64,000 nucleotides of DNA from the NCBI GenBank assembly GCA_049323915.1, contig JBMOPC010000001.1, forward strand, positions 62,001-126,000, given 5' to 3'. Below, in pieces: positions 43,853 to 54,126 of the stretch. A program made the position numbers and the translations under genes. The notes beneath the pieces are model-generated. The model was not told the origin of the DNA, did not search any database, and saw only the letters and a list, made by a program, of their open reading frames with translations. Each line of letters begins with the position of its first letter. Within the stretch, counting starts at the first letter, position 1. This DNA comes from BRHc4a sp049323915 (GTDB taxonomy: Bacteria > Bacillota > Desulfotomaculia > Desulfotomaculales > Desulfocucumaceae).

Positions 43853-44464
43853 TTGAAAATAAAGATAATGCTGGTTGAAGATCACAACGTATTCCGGCAG
43901 GGACTTAAAAAGCTTATCGAACTTGAAGAAAACATGACGGTTGTGGCCGAGGCGGGCACATTTCAGGAAGCCATTGACAGAGCAAACGGGGAAGTGGATG
44001 TTTTGCTCCTTGATATAGGCCTGCCCGATGGTGATGGGCTGGAACTGTGCGCCAGGATTAAGGAAAAGCACCCGGGGATAAGTTTTGTGGCCCTTACCAC
44101 TTATGATGACGCCATATTCATCAAAAAGGCCATGGAGTCCTGCGTCAGCGGGTTTGTGCCCAAATACGCTTTTTTCGAGGAAATTAGATCGGCCATAATA
44201 ATGACCCACAGGGGAGGAACATATATATACCCCGGGCTGGGAACGGACAAACTTTTAAACCTTTCCGACCCCGGGCTGTCGGAGGTTGAAATTAATATAC
44301 TGCAGCTTCTTTCGTCGGGAAAAAACCAGAAAGAAATTGCCGATCAGCTTTTCATAAGCCTGTCCACCTTCAGGAGGAGATTAAACGGGATCTGTTCAAA
44401 GCTGAAGGTCAGCACCGTTGAGGAGGCCCTCACCGTAGCGGCTAAAAAGGGCCTGATCAAATAA
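43853..44464 (+). CDS. LuxR/NarL-family response regulator
   Basis: 203 residues, TTG start with GGAAGGAGG upstream and 4 bases after the kinase stop. Receiver domain with acidic pair ED near residue 9, the phosphorylated Asp in LLLDIGLPDGDG near residue 54 and Lys in FVPKYA near residue 104. A C-terminal helix-turn-helix (LSEVEINILQLLSSGKNQKE; LFISLSTFRRRLNGICSKL) follows. Note that the usual TVKxH of LuxR helices is replaced by TFRRR. Confidence 0.88.
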   Translation: MKIKIMLVEDHNVFRQGLKKLIELEENMTVVAEAGTFQEAIDRANGEVDVLLLDIGLPDGDGLELCARIKEKHPGISFVALTTYDDAIFIKKAMESCVSGFVPKYAFFEEIRSAIIMTHRGGTYIYPGLGTDKLLNLSDPGLSEVEINILQLLSSGKNQKEIADQLFISLSTFRRRLNGICSKLKVSTVEEALTVAAKKGLIK

Positions 44465-44485
44465 AACTGGGCCGGGAGAGGTTGT

Positions 44486-45964
44486 ATGAAACGATTCCCC
44501 GAATTTAAAAACACTGCGCCAATGTTTATAGTGGTTTTCTTCCTTAGCGTGATTATCGTGCTGGGCATAATGGAATTCGGCTTTTTAAAGAACATCCTCA
44601 ACAATCATGAAGACAGCATCAAGCAGATAGCCATAAACAAAACCACCCTATTCTTGAACGACCTTAAGGCTGTGTCGGAAAACGCAGGCAAAAAATATGA
44701 CAACAGAGGCGAAAACCCGGGTGAGGCATTAAAAACAATTTCAGCTTTTGACCACCGTATAGTAAATGTGTATATTCTGAAACCTGACGGCTCAGTCAGA
44801 GCATCACTGCACCCCCGGGGCAATGATGTCCCACTCCCCGTAAAAAGCCTGATCAGGGAAAGAGTTTCGCAGAGGGCAACCATATCGGGCGTCCATACCG
44901 ATCCCTCCTCCCATCTGAATATTGTAAGCGGGCTGGTCAGGCTCCCCGGCGGGAGCGGTGAGGCCGGGGGAACAATGGTGGTGGACTTTAAAATAGATCA
45001 GTACCAAAAGGAAATGATGCATGAGTTTATAAACAAGCATTATAAAATTGCGGTGTTTGACGGCAATAATTATCCGGTGTTCTGGCCCTTTGACAAAGAG
45101 AAAATTGGAGAATTCGACGGCACGAACAAAAGATTTTTCGTCAACAGGGAGCAGTACAACGTACTGTACAGCGAAGTTGGAGACCAGCCCTGGCGCCTGT
45201 ATTTTTTCTTTAAAGAAAACAATTTTGAAACATTCAGGACTATTGCGATACTGTTCCTGGTGTTCGCGCTTTACTGCTGCCTGTACCAGCTGCTGGTGGA
45301 GCTGTGGGGGGTAAACAGCATCCGGACATATTTTGAAAACATTGATTTCGCCATTTTCAACCAGATCAATGAAGGCGTTATTATAACCAACAACTCGGGG
45401 CGCATAATTTTTGCCAACAGCTCGGCCCATGAAATATTTTCCCAAAGAAAAAGCTCGCTGGTGGGAATAAAGTTGAATGAAATACTGGGTCATATTGAAG
45501 ACATACATGACGAAAAGGAAAAATCGCACATTTTTACTCTTAAGATGCCTGACAAATTCCTGGAGGCCATTCACTCCCCGATAATAAAGAAGGGTAAAAT
45601 ACTTGGCTCCCTTACTGTAATCAGGGTTAACGCAAAAGAAGAAAAGACAATTAGGGCGGTGCTGGGCAAGTTTATAGAAATAATACCGGAAGGCGTACTC
45701 TATGTGGACAAAAACCATGAAGTCAGCATGGCCAATCTGATGGCCAGATGCTTCCTGGGAAGCCTGAACAAAGGCGCCAGCATTGATGTGGTTCGCCCCG
45801 ACCTGGCCGAGGCTGTTTATGAAAACATAGGCTCAGGGTCGGTAAAGAGAATAGAAATGCAGTCATACGGGCTTATATGCGAGATTGCTCCGGTGTATGA
45901 CGACGACGGGGTGTATGCAGGAACACTGGTTGTGCTGTTTCCTTCCGGAACCATGGACGAATAG
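44486..45964 (+). CDS. Membrane Cache-PAS sensor without an output domain
   Basis: 492 residues. TM1 at residues 12-33, an extracellular Cache-like domain (about 40-245; VYILKPDGSVRASLHPRG), TM2 near 253-272, then two PAS domains (INEGVIITNNSGRIIFANSS near 295; EGVLYVDKNHEVSMANLMA near 405). No kinase, GGDEF, EAL or methyl-accepting domain follows. It probably signals by protein contact, maybe to the adjacent histidine kinase or the Usp protein (inference). Confidence 0.7.
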   Translation: MKRFPEFKNTAPMFIVVFFLSVIIVLGIMEFGFLKNILNNHEDSIKQIAINKTTLFLNDLKAVSENAGKKYDNRGENPGEALKTISAFDHRIVNVYILKPDGSVRASLHPRGNDVPLPVKSLIRERVSQRATISGVHTDPSSHLNIVSGLVRLPGGSGEAGGTMVVDFKIDQYQKEMMHEFINKHYKIAVFDGNNYPVFWPFDKEKIGEFDGTNKRFFVNREQYNVLYSEVGDQPWRLYFFFKENNFETFRTIAILFLVFALYCCLYQLLVELWGVNSIRTYFENIDFAIFNQINEGVIITNNSGRIIFANSSAHEIFSQRKSSLVGIKLNEILGHIEDIHDEKEKSHIFTLKMPDKFLEAIHSPIIKKGKILGSLTVIRVNAKEEKTIRAVLGKFIEIIPEGVLYVDKNHEVSMANLMARCFLGSLNKGASIDVVRPDLAEAVYENIGSGSVKRIEMQSYGLICEIAPVYDDDGVYAGTLVVLFPSGTMDE

Positions 45965-45995
45965 CTTCAATTAAAGAATTGGAGGTCCAGCTGGC

Positions 45996-46454
45996 TTGTT
46001 CAGAAAAATACTTTTGGTGCTGGGGGGAACCCGGGTCAATTCAAAGGCTGTGATGCTGGCTTCGGTGATGGCCAAATCAAACAACGCTTCACTGACTGCG
46101 CTCAGCATAAGCTTGCCGGAAAGCGTAAACATGCTGGGGGACGAGTGGATAAGCGACCAGCGGATGCTGGACCTTTTTTTCAGCTACATGAGGGGCCAAA
46201 AAGAAAGAGAGGGCGTAAGTTTACTGGAAGATGCCGTAAAAACGGCCTGGGAACTGGGTTTGGAGTTATCCGCAGTGAGTGAGGCCGGAGGGCCGGTGAG
46301 CGCAGTAATATCGGCATTCAGGCGGCACGGCCCCTTTGACGCCATTGTTTTGCCGGCTGGCTACATCTCGGGCAAAATGCGGCTGGACTTAAAAGAACTG
46401 ATCAATAAGCTGTCTTGCCCTGTATTCATAGTACCGGAAGAAAAAGACAATTGA
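45996..46454 (+). CDS. Universal stress protein-like protein
   Basis: 152 residues, TTG start behind TTGGAGG. The N-terminus FRKILLVLGGTRVNSKAVMLA fits a Usp alpha/beta fold and the end (LINKLSCPVFIVPEE) matches the last Usp strand. It is the second Usp-type gene in this 8-kb signalling region. Confidence 0.72.
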   Translation: MFRKILLVLGGTRVNSKAVMLASVMAKSNNASLTALSISLPESVNMLGDEWISDQRMLDLFFSYMRGQKEREGVSLLEDAVKTAWELGLELSAVSEAGGPVSAVISAFRRHGPFDAIVLPAGYISGKMRLDLKELINKLSCPVFIVPEEKDN

Positions 46455-46480
46455 AAATTTTTGACTGGAGATATTGACCT

Positions 46481-46822
46481 ATGTCAATAATTTTATTAAA
46501 CTATCCGTATAGCATACAAAATGCACACAATTTTATAGAAAGAAAAAAACCGCCGAGCAAGAATTTATTGCGGGGGGAATCGTGCGTGAGCCTGGTGGCG
46601 ATAAAAGTCGGGCGGTTTAATTGTCCGGGCTGTGAACAATCCGATTTGCGCGAAATTCTGAAGTGCAGCGGAGTTGATCTGCTTGACTACAAGCCGGGGC
46701 AGGGCGAGGATATCGTGGTGTGCGAAAGCAATGGCATAAGCGCCGACGATATCATATTGACAATACTTGAAGCCGGTTATACGGTTAAAATGTATTACCT
46801 GGCGGAAAAACTGTATAATTAA
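46481..46822 (+). CDS. Small protein with HMA-like CPGC motif
   Basis: 113 residues from ATG 46481; a GTG at 46586 would give 78 residues that hold all the conserved-looking part. The motif FNCPGCEQSDLREIL near residue 46, followed by an alternating beta/alpha pattern, resembles a heavy-metal-associated domain. No further assignment possible. Confidence 0.55.
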   Translation: MSIILLNYPYSIQNAHNFIERKKPPSKNLLRGESCVSLVAIKVGRFNCPGCEQSDLREILKCSGVDLLDYKPGQGEDIVVCESNGISADDIILTILEAGYTVKMYYLAEKLYN

Positions 46823-46829
46823 AAAAATA

Positions 46830-46857
46830 ACCGGGGGCGGCTTAGCCTCCGGTTTTT
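46830..46857. terminator. Bidirectional terminator
   Basis: ACCGGGGGC/GCCTCCGGT stem (one G-T) with T5 on the right and A7 on the left. It separates the plus-strand small gene from the convergent diguanylate cyclase gene. Confidence 0.75.
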
Positions 46858-46859
46858 GC

Positions 46860-49154
46860 TCACACCGTCATGATCTGATCAGGGCCATAGACCACAACTT
46901 TGTTCCTGCCGGTCCTTTTGGCAGTGTACAGGGCTGTGTCGCTGTGAAAAATAAGCTGGCCGGCATCCCCGGCGTCCTCCGGGCAGCAGGCCACCCCGCA
47001 GGATACTGTTACAGACAGTGTTTCATGGCCGCTTGCTGCCATCAAAGCACCTTCAACCGTTGACCTGACTCTCTCCATGACTTCCAGCGCCCTGCCCCTG
47101 GGGGTTCCCGGCATGATTACCGCAAACTCCTCCCCCCCGTACCTGCAAATAATATCGCTTTCTCTAAGGGACTGACGCAGCATGGAGGAGACCTCCACCA
47201 GCACATGATCTCCGGTCTGATGGCCGTGCTTGTCGTTAACATTTTTAAAATAGTCTATGTCCAGTATGGCCAGCGACAGGGGGTTACCAAAGTTGGCATT
47301 CTTTATTTCCGCATCAATGCTCTCCAGAAAGTACTTTTTGTTAAAAAGTCCGGTGAGTCCGTCCACAGACGCCATGGCCCTCATTTTCTGAAACTCGTGG
47401 AAATTGGTTATGGCCGCGCTTATCTGGCTGGAAAGCGATCGGATCAGATATATTCTCTCGCGGGAAAGCTTGTCTTTTTCCCCGCTGTAAAGGTTTATAA
47501 GCCCAATCAGCTGTTCGTCGCGGTAAATGGGGAATGAATAAAATGACATTACATCAGGCAATATCAACATTGGTTTAAGGTTTTGCCTGTTCCTGACGTC
47601 CCCGTGCAAAAGAGGCGCGTGGCTCCGGTACAGGTCCGCCACCTCCGGCCCCGTTGTTTTATAAGGGCTGGCGTTGTATTGTGACACTGTTTTTTGAGGG
47701 ATGCCAAATGAAGACCGGATGATAAGATTTTCACACCGGTCGGCGATAAAAACAGCAATATGCTCAATATCCACCATCTCCGCAGCTGACTTTGCTATTA
47801 CCTCCACTGCGGAATCAAGGTCCTTTTGAAGGGCAAGATCCCTGGAAAGGGTATAAGCAGCCTTTACCTCTATAAGCTTTCTCTGGGGTGTGACATCCTG
47901 CATTGTGGCCGCCGCCCCAGTAACGGTCCCGCCTTTGTACAGCGGGCTCACATTCATAAGCAGCTCTTTAAAAAAATCTCCCACCATTATAATGCTTCTT
48001 AGTCCCAGGAATTCCCTCCGGGTGATTATGGACTCCATTATATAATTTTGATAGTTGCTGGGGAAGAATTCCTTTACAGTTTTCCCCGTCACTGACGAAG
48101 GATCCCGCCCCGTTATTTCTCCTGCTTCTTTGTTGAATATTTTTATTATTCCCTCGCTGTCCACCACCATAATGCCTATTGGAACATTGTCCAGAACACC
48201 GGCATTTCCAGTCAGGGCGTCCAGTCCACTGGCCAGGGAATCAGCGTCCGCCCGGCTGTCTCCGGTAATAGCGCCAAGTTTTGATATGATCTTTTCCGCC
48301 GGCGCTATAAGGGATCTTACGTAAAAGGCACACACCGTCACCAAAATAATAGAAATAAAAACAGCCGGCAGGGTAATCTTTTGGTTGTCAGCAGCGAAAA
48401 CGGCGGCTGCCGGAGCGCGGTGCCTGACTGCAACCACCCACCAGCCCGGGAATCCGGCACTGGCGGAAACCAGTGAGATATTCCCCGTATATATGTATCT
48501 TTCCGCAGGTATCCTGTTTACTACATTTGAATTCAAAACTTCGGCGGCGGCATCCCCGTGTAATGGCACAAGGCTTTCGCCATCGGAAAGGTGCAGTGTA
48601 ATTTTTTCGCCAGACGGAAAAATGGGGTCCTGTTCCGCCCGGAGTGCATTGTAGTTAACAGAACCCGCCAGCCAGCCGATCTGTTGCCCCCTGGCATTAA
48701 GCAAAGGAGCAATCAGCGCAACGGTTTTTTTTCCGTCGGGCCCGGTAAGGGCCGCCGGGAAAGGACTGCCCGGCCTGTTATCGGCTGTCCGGAGGGGCGG
48801 CTGCAGCTTTAAATAGGCAGAATTTGCCGGGGATGGCCTGACAATTTCGCCGGAGTTATTGAAGAGAAAATATTCATTGAAGAAATAAGACTTTCTCTTG
48901 ATTTGAGAAAGGTCCGGCTGCCTGCCTGCGGCTTCCCAGATCTGCGGGGGTGTGCTGGCGGAGGCTTCTGCCAGCTCTGCTGACGCTGCGCTGATGTAAG
49001 TATTTATCCTTCCGGCCGCATCCGCAGCCACCCATTCCTGGACAGACAGCCTGTAATTCTCCAAAATCCGCGGCATCGCAAATAAAATGCCAACCGCCAG
49101 GACCAGCAAAGAGCAGGCAACAAAAACAGCGCATATTTTTTTACCTGCGTTCAT
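46860..49154 (-). CDS. Diguanylate cyclase with Cache, PAS and GAF domains
   Basis: 764 residues. TM1 at residues 8-28, an extracellular Cache-type domain to about 260, TM2 near 270-290, a PAS domain (about 320-430, NVPIGIMVVDSEGIIKIFN), a GAF domain (about 450-590), and a C-terminal GGDEF domain with active-site GGEEF (RYGGEEFAVIM near residue 685). It should make cyclic di-GMP in response to an external ligand and a redox or small-molecule signal. No RxxD inhibitory site was checked. Confidence 0.88.
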   Translation of the reverse strand: MNAGKKICAVFVACSLLVLAVGILFAMPRILENYRLSVQEWVAADAAGRINTYISAASAELAEASASTPPQIWEAAGRQPDLSQIKRKSYFFNEYFLFNNSGEIVRPSPANSAYLKLQPPLRTADNRPGSPFPAALTGPDGKKTVALIAPLLNARGQQIGWLAGSVNYNALRAEQDPIFPSGEKITLHLSDGESLVPLHGDAAAEVLNSNVVNRIPAERYIYTGNISLVSASAGFPGWWVVAVRHRAPAAAVFAADNQKITLPAVFISIILVTVCAFYVRSLIAPAEKIISKLGAITGDSRADADSLASGLDALTGNAGVLDNVPIGIMVVDSEGIIKIFNKEAGEITGRDPSSVTGKTVKEFFPSNYQNYIMESIITRREFLGLRSIIMVGDFFKELLMNVSPLYKGGTVTGAAATMQDVTPQRKLIEVKAAYTLSRDLALQKDLDSAVEVIAKSAAEMVDIEHIAVFIADRCENLIIRSSFGIPQKTVSQYNASPYKTTGPEVADLYRSHAPLLHGDVRNRQNLKPMLILPDVMSFYSFPIYRDEQLIGLINLYSGEKDKLSRERIYLIRSLSSQISAAITNFHEFQKMRAMASVDGLTGLFNKKYFLESIDAEIKNANFGNPLSLAILDIDYFKNVNDKHGHQTGDHVLVEVSSMLRQSLRESDIICRYGGEEFAVIMPGTPRGRALEVMERVRSTVEGALMAASGHETLSVTVSCGVACCPEDAGDAGQLIFHSDTALYTAKRTGRNKVVVYGPDQIMTV

Positions 49155-49620
49155 TTTAAATCAACCCCCAAACAATAAAAATATTCGATTTTTATTGACA
49201 AATACCTATTGGCGAAATCTTTAAATTTAATAAAACGTGGTTGTATCCCAGTGAAAATTTCAGTCTTGTTTTTTTTCGCCAGAATTGAAATTACGCTGAC
49301 CACCCGAAGCAATCCGTAAAAACCCCCTATTTTGACCCGGATGCAATGTTGACGGGTGTTTATATTATTAAGCTATTGTCAGAAAGCGCGGAAAACAAGG
49401 GTTTTATTGGTGAAAATTGTCGTAAATACTATTACTTTTTTACGCATTTGATAAAGATAGTTGATATTTCGTAATATATAGTTATAGCGTAATTTAAGTT
49501 CCTGAAATACTTGATTATGAATAAATAGTGGTGGTATAATTTCAGTTAAGAGATATTGAAATTTCACTTTTATAGCGAAATAGTAATTGCTTCAGAAGCG
49601 TAAGATTGGAGGCTTTGATT
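49155..49620 (+). promoter_or_regulatory. 450-base AT-rich gap with promoter of the second hdr operon
   Basis: No gene is seen. A likely sigma-A promoter, TTGATT (49511) and TATAAT (49535) with an 18-base spacer, lies about 80 bases before the giant hdrA gene. The region is markedly AT-rich (for example 49380-49520). Confidence 0.5.
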
Positions 49621-52600
49621 GTGACAGAGGCCAGTGCCCCCAAAAAAGGTGCGGTATGCATAGTCGGCGGTGGTATTAGCGGTATGCAGTCCGCCCTCGA
49701 CCTTGCAGAGTCCGGAATAAAGGTATACCTGGTGGAGGAAAAGACGGCCATAGGCGGGATCATGTCAAGGCTGGACAAGACCTTTCCCACCAACGACTGT
49801 GCCATGTGCATTGTTTCACCAAAACTGGTTGATGTGGGCCGGCACCTTAATGTCGAGCTGATTACCGGGGCCCGTGTGGAGAGCATAGACGGGCAGGCCG
49901 GTAATTTTAACGTTAAGGTGGTTAAAAAGGCGCGCTATGTGGACATGGAAAAGTGCACCGGGTGCGGGGAGTGCGCCCGGGTTTGCCCGGTGGAGGTTCC
50001 CAACCAGTTCGACGCCGGACTTGGGAAAAGAAAGGCCGCGTACAAGCTTTACCCCCAGGCCATGCCCACCGCCTTCGCCATAGACAATAAGGGCGCCCCG
50101 CCGTGCCGCAACGCGTGTCCGGCAGGGATAAACGTTCAGGGCTATGTTCAGTTAATCAAACAGAAAAAATTCATAGAGGCCTGGCAGACAATATACAGGG
50201 ATAACCCACTTCCGGCTGTTTGCGGAAGGGTATGCACCCACCCGTGTGAGGCCGCCTGCCACCGCGGCAGGGTAGACTCGCCGGTAAATATCAGACACTT
50301 GAAAAGAACAGCCTCTGACTTGGCTTATCAGAATGTCGATCAATTACCTCTTCCGGATGTGGCCCCAAAAAACGGCAAAAAGGTGGCCGTGATTGGATCT
50401 GGGCCTGCCGGACTGTCTGCAGCGTACCAGCTGGTGCTAAGAGGCTTTGGCGTAACAGTTTTTGAGGCCAGGGAAAAAGCCGGGGGAATGCTTAGGTACG
50501 GCATCCCCGAGTACAGGCTTCCTAAAAAAATAGTGGATCAGGAAATAGAACTTCTTAAAAAACTGGGAGTCGAAATAAAAACAAACACCCCGCTGGGGCC
50601 CGGCCTTACCGTGCAGGACATCAAGCAGCAGGGATATGACTCTGTTTTTATCGCCATCGGGGCTCAAAAGGGACAGAAGCTCAACATCCCCGGAGAGGAC
50701 CTGAAAGGGGTGCTGATAGGCGTTGACTACCTGTCCAGGGTGAACAGCGGAGAGAAGGTTGAAACAGGGCGCAGGGTGGCGGTTATTGGCGGCGGCAATA
50801 CGGCCATGGACGCGGCCAGGACCGCGTTAAGGAACGGGGCTGCGGAGGTCACGGTTTACTACAGGAGGACATTTGAGGAAATAACGGCCGCCAAGGATGA
50901 AATTCACGAGGCCAGGGAAGAGGGAATAGTCTTCCGGACACTGGTGGGCCCCCTGGCATTTTTCGAAAAAAACGGCAAGGTTGCCGGAATTGAATTTATT
51001 GAGAACAGCCTTGGGGAACCCGACTCCAGCGGGCGCAGGAGCCCCGTGCCGGTAGCGGGCAGCCAGTTCAGCGTTGAGGTGGACACGGTAATAGTGGCGG
51101 TGGGACAGGTGCCGGAGAAAATTGAAGGACTTGAGGCGGCGCTGGGAAGGGGCTACAGGATCGAGGCCGACAAATATACTCTTTCCACCAGCCTGGCCGG
51201 GGTATTCGCCGGCGGTGACGCTGTCACAGGACCGGCCACCGTTATTGAGGCCATAGGGGCCGGAAAGCTTGCGGCGGCTTCAATTGACAGGTGTTTAAGC
51301 GCCGGTGATGCACCACGGGAAGAAACAGCGGCAGAAGAAAGAGAAGAAGATAAGGTTGTTGATTTTCCAGCCACTCACTTCCAGATCCCGATAAAGAGGC
51401 ATGAGCCCGCCCAGTCGGACCCGTCTGAGAGAATAAAGTGTTTTGACGAGGTTGTGTCTGCCCTTGGAGAGACTGAGGCCTCCGAAGAGGCAGAAAGGTG
51501 CCTTAACTGCGGAGTTTGCTCACAGTGCCTTGAGTGTGTGAAAGTCTGCCTGCCCAATGCCATAGACCACGGTATGCGGGATGAGACAATAACACTGGAA
51601 GTGGGGGCAGTTCTCTTAAACCCCGGCGGGGACACATACGACCCTTCGGAACTGGAATACTTCGGGTATAAAAAGCTGCCAAACGTTGTAACCAGTATAG
51701 AATTCGAAAGAATTTTAAGCGCCTCGGGACCTTACCAGGGGCATATGGTGAGGCCGTCGGACGGAAAGGAGCCCCGCAGGATAGCCTGGATACAGTGCGT
51801 GGGCTCAAGGAACGAAAGGATAGGGCGGGGATACTGCTCTTCGGTTTGCTGTATGTACGCCATCAAGGAGGCCGTAATAGCCAAGGAGCACAGCCGAGAT
51901 CCACTGGAGACCACCATATTCCTTATGGATATGCGGTCCTATGGAAAGGATTTTGAGAGGTATTACACCAGGGCCCGGGATGAGCATGGTGTCAGATTCA
52001 TACACAGCCGTATATACGAGGTTGCCGGCAAGCCGGACGGAAGCGGCATCCTTATTATAAGATATGCCCCCGAGGACGGGGCTCCGGTAACCGAAGAGTT
52101 CGACATGGTGGTACTTTCGGTGGGACTGAAGACCACCTCTGATTCAGTGGTGCTGGCCAGTCAATATGGAGTTGACCTGGACTGCTACGGATTCTGCAAG
52201 AGCAAAGAGCTGGCCCCGGGTATAACTTCGCGGGAGGGAATTTTTGCCGGTGGGATTTTTGCAGGCCCCAAGGACATACCAGAAACGGTGGTGGAGGCCA
52301 GCGCCTCGGCCGGATACGTTTCCAGGCTGCTGGGCGAAAGCCGCGGCACCTGCACCAGCAAGAAGGAATACCCTCCCGAAAGAGATGTCCGCCGTGAAAG
52401 ACCCCGTATAGGAGTATTTGTATGCAACTGCGGCATAAACATAGGCAGTGTGATTAATGTGCCCGCTGTGGCCGAATACGCCAAGACATTATCAGACGTG
52501 GCATACACAGACACATTCCTGTTCACCTGCTCCCAGGACAGCATCGAAAAGATAAAGTCAATAATAAAGGAGAAGGGCATCAACAGGGTGGTGGTGGCAT

Positions 52601-54060
52601 CCTGCACCCCCAGGACCCACGCTCCTCTGTTTATGAGCGCACTACGGGAGGCCGGGCTTAATCCATACCTTTACGAACATGTCAACATAAGAGAACATTC
52701 GTCCTGGGTTCACAGGGAGCGCCCGGCCGAAGCCACAAGGAAGGCCAAGGACCTGGTCCGCATGGCTGTGGCCAAATCCCGCCTGTTAAAGCCCGTGGCC
52801 CCCACGTACGTTGAAGTCAACCCTTCCGCACTGGTGTTGGGAGGTGGCGTGGCCGGGATGACAGCCTCTCTTTCACTTGCCGACCAGGGTTACAGAGTCT
52901 ATCTCCTTGAAAAGACAGGGAAGCTGGGCGGAAGGGCCAGGGACATGAAATTCACACTGAGCGGAGAAGACCCGGCTGATTTTGTCGACACACTTATTGA
53001 TTCGGTTGGCAGCAACGATAAGATAGAGGTTTTGACAATGGCCTCAGTGCTGGAATTCAGCGGTTTCCCCGGCAATTACAAAACCAGGGTGGATGTAGAT
53101 GGGGCAGCCCGGGAACTGGAACACGGTGTGGTTATTCTGGCCACCGGGGCCAGGGAAATTAAAACAAGACAGTTCTGCCTGGAAGAAAGCGACCGTGTAA
53201 TCACACAGACACAGCTTGAAGACATGATACACGGAGGCCGGCTGGGTGGTTTTAAAAACATAGTCATGATACAGTGCGTGGGATCGCGCAGCAAAGAAAG
53301 GCCGTATTGCAGCAGGGTTTGCTGCCAGGAGGCGCTTAAGAACGCCCTTCAGCTAAAAAAGACCAACCCCGCTGCAAATGTATTTATTCTCTACAGAGAT
53401 ATCAGGTCCTATGGACTATTGGAAAAATACTACACCGAGGCCAGGAGGAGCGGCGTAATATTTATCAGGTACGATGAAAATGAAGGCCCTGACGTACGTT
53501 TAAAGGATAGCGGCCTGGAAGTGATGGTGAAGGACCATATACTTCACCTGCCGGTTGTAATAGAGCCGGACCTGCTGGTGCTGAGCACCGGAGTGGAGCC
53601 TGGGGAGGACAATGAAAAGATCAGCAGGATTTTCAAGGTTCCCCTGGACGCAGACGGGTTCTTGCTGGAGGCCCACATGAAACTGAGGCCTGTGGACTTT
53701 TCCGCCGACGGAATGTACATGTGCGGCACCGCCCATGCTCCAAAGTCATTAAAGGAAACAATTGTTCAGGCCAATGCGGCGGCTATGAGGGCAGTGACCC
53801 TTCTTTCAAAAGAAAAACTGGAAAACGTCCCCATCGTGGCAATGGTCAACCCCAGGAAATGCGGGGGATGCGGGATCTGTGTCAAGGCCTGCGGATATAA
53901 GGCAAGACATATGAACGAACAGGAAAAGGTGGCCATGGTTACCGAGGTGCTCTGCCAGGGCTGCGGGGCATGCGTGGTTGCCTGTCCCAACGGCGCGACG
54001 CAGCAAAAAGGTTTTGAAAAGGGGCAGATGCTGGCGGCGCTTTTGGCCTCAATAAGCTAA
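49621..54060 (+). CDS. HdrA-GltD/NfnB fusion flavoprotein (1479 residues)
   Basis: GTG start at 49621 with GGAGG 8 bases upstream. The N-terminal 155 residues are HdrA (GGGISGMQ; CTGCGECARVCP near 112). A whole GltD-like NAD(P)H module of about 430 residues is then inserted: CRNACPAGINVQGY near 162, FAD motif GSGPAGLSAAYQL near 258, NAD(P) motif GGGNTAMDAARTA near 390, GGDAVTGPATVIEAIGAG near 531. HdrA resumes at about 627 (CLNCGVCSQCLECVKVC), with CC signatures near 740 and 1222, a second flavin module near 1071 and a C-terminal 2x4Fe-4S domain near 1413. Three flavin sites in one chain suggest an HdrA that takes electrons from NAD(P)H directly. Confidence 0.9.
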   Translation: MTEASAPKKGAVCIVGGGISGMQSALDLAESGIKVYLVEEKTAIGGIMSRLDKTFPTNDCAMCIVSPKLVDVGRHLNVELITGARVESIDGQAGNFNVKVVKKARYVDMEKCTGCGECARVCPVEVPNQFDAGLGKRKAAYKLYPQAMPTAFAIDNKGAPPCRNACPAGINVQGYVQLIKQKKFIEAWQTIYRDNPLPAVCGRVCTHPCEAACHRGRVDSPVNIRHLKRTASDLAYQNVDQLPLPDVAPKNGKKVAVIGSGPAGLSAAYQLVLRGFGVTVFEAREKAGGMLRYGIPEYRLPKKIVDQEIELLKKLGVEIKTNTPLGPGLTVQDIKQQGYDSVFIAIGAQKGQKLNIPGEDLKGVLIGVDYLSRVNSGEKVETGRRVAVIGGGNTAMDAARTALRNGAAEVTVYYRRTFEEITAAKDEIHEAREEGIVFRTLVGPLAFFEKNGKVAGIEFIENSLGEPDSSGRRSPVPVAGSQFSVEVDTVIVAVGQVPEKIEGLEAALGRGYRIEADKYTLSTSLAGVFAGGDAVTGPATVIEAIGAGKLAAASIDRCLSAGDAPREETAAEEREEDKVVDFPATHFQIPIKRHEPAQSDPSERIKCFDEVVSALGETEASEEAERCLNCGVCSQCLECVKVCLPNAIDHGMRDETITLEVGAVLLNPGGDTYDPSELEYFGYKKLPNVVTSIEFERILSASGPYQGHMVRPSDGKEPRRIAWIQCVGSRNERIGRGYCSSVCCMYAIKEAVIAKEHSRDPLETTIFLMDMRSYGKDFERYYTRARDEHGVRFIHSRIYEVAGKPDGSGILIIRYAPEDGAPVTEEFDMVVLSVGLKTTSDSVVLASQYGVDLDCYGFCKSKELAPGITSREGIFAGGIFAGPKDIPETVVEASASAGYVSRLLGESRGTCTSKKEYPPERDVRRERPRIGVFVCNCGINIGSVINVPAVAEYAKTLSDVAYTDTFLFTCSQDSIEKIKSIIKEKGINRVVVASCTPRTHAPLFMSALREAGLNPYLYEHVNIREHSSWVHRERPAEATRKAKDLVRMAVAKSRLLKPVAPTYVEVNPSALVLGGGVAGMTASLSLADQGYRVYLLEKTGKLGGRARDMKFTLSGEDPADFVDTLIDSVGSNDKIEVLTMASVLEFSGFPGNYKTRVDVDGAARELEHGVVILATGAREIKTRQFCLEESDRVITQTQLEDMIHGGRLGGFKNIVMIQCVGSRSKERPYCSRVCCQEALKNALQLKKTNPAANVFILYRDIRSYGLLEKYYTEARRSGVIFIRYDENEGPDVRLKDSGLEVMVKDHILHLPVVIEPDLLVLSTGVEPGEDNEKISRIFKVPLDADGFLLEAHMKLRPVDFSADGMYMCGTAHAPKSLKETIVQANAAAMRAVTLLSKEKLENVPIVAMVNPRKCGGCGICVKACGYKARHMNEQEKVAMVTEVLCQGCGACVVACPNGATQQKGFEKGQMLAALLASIS

Positions 54061-54126
54061 AGTCTGTGCTCTCTGTGGCTAAATTTAAAATCACACTGTT
54101 TAAATTCATTAAAGAAGGTGGACTGT

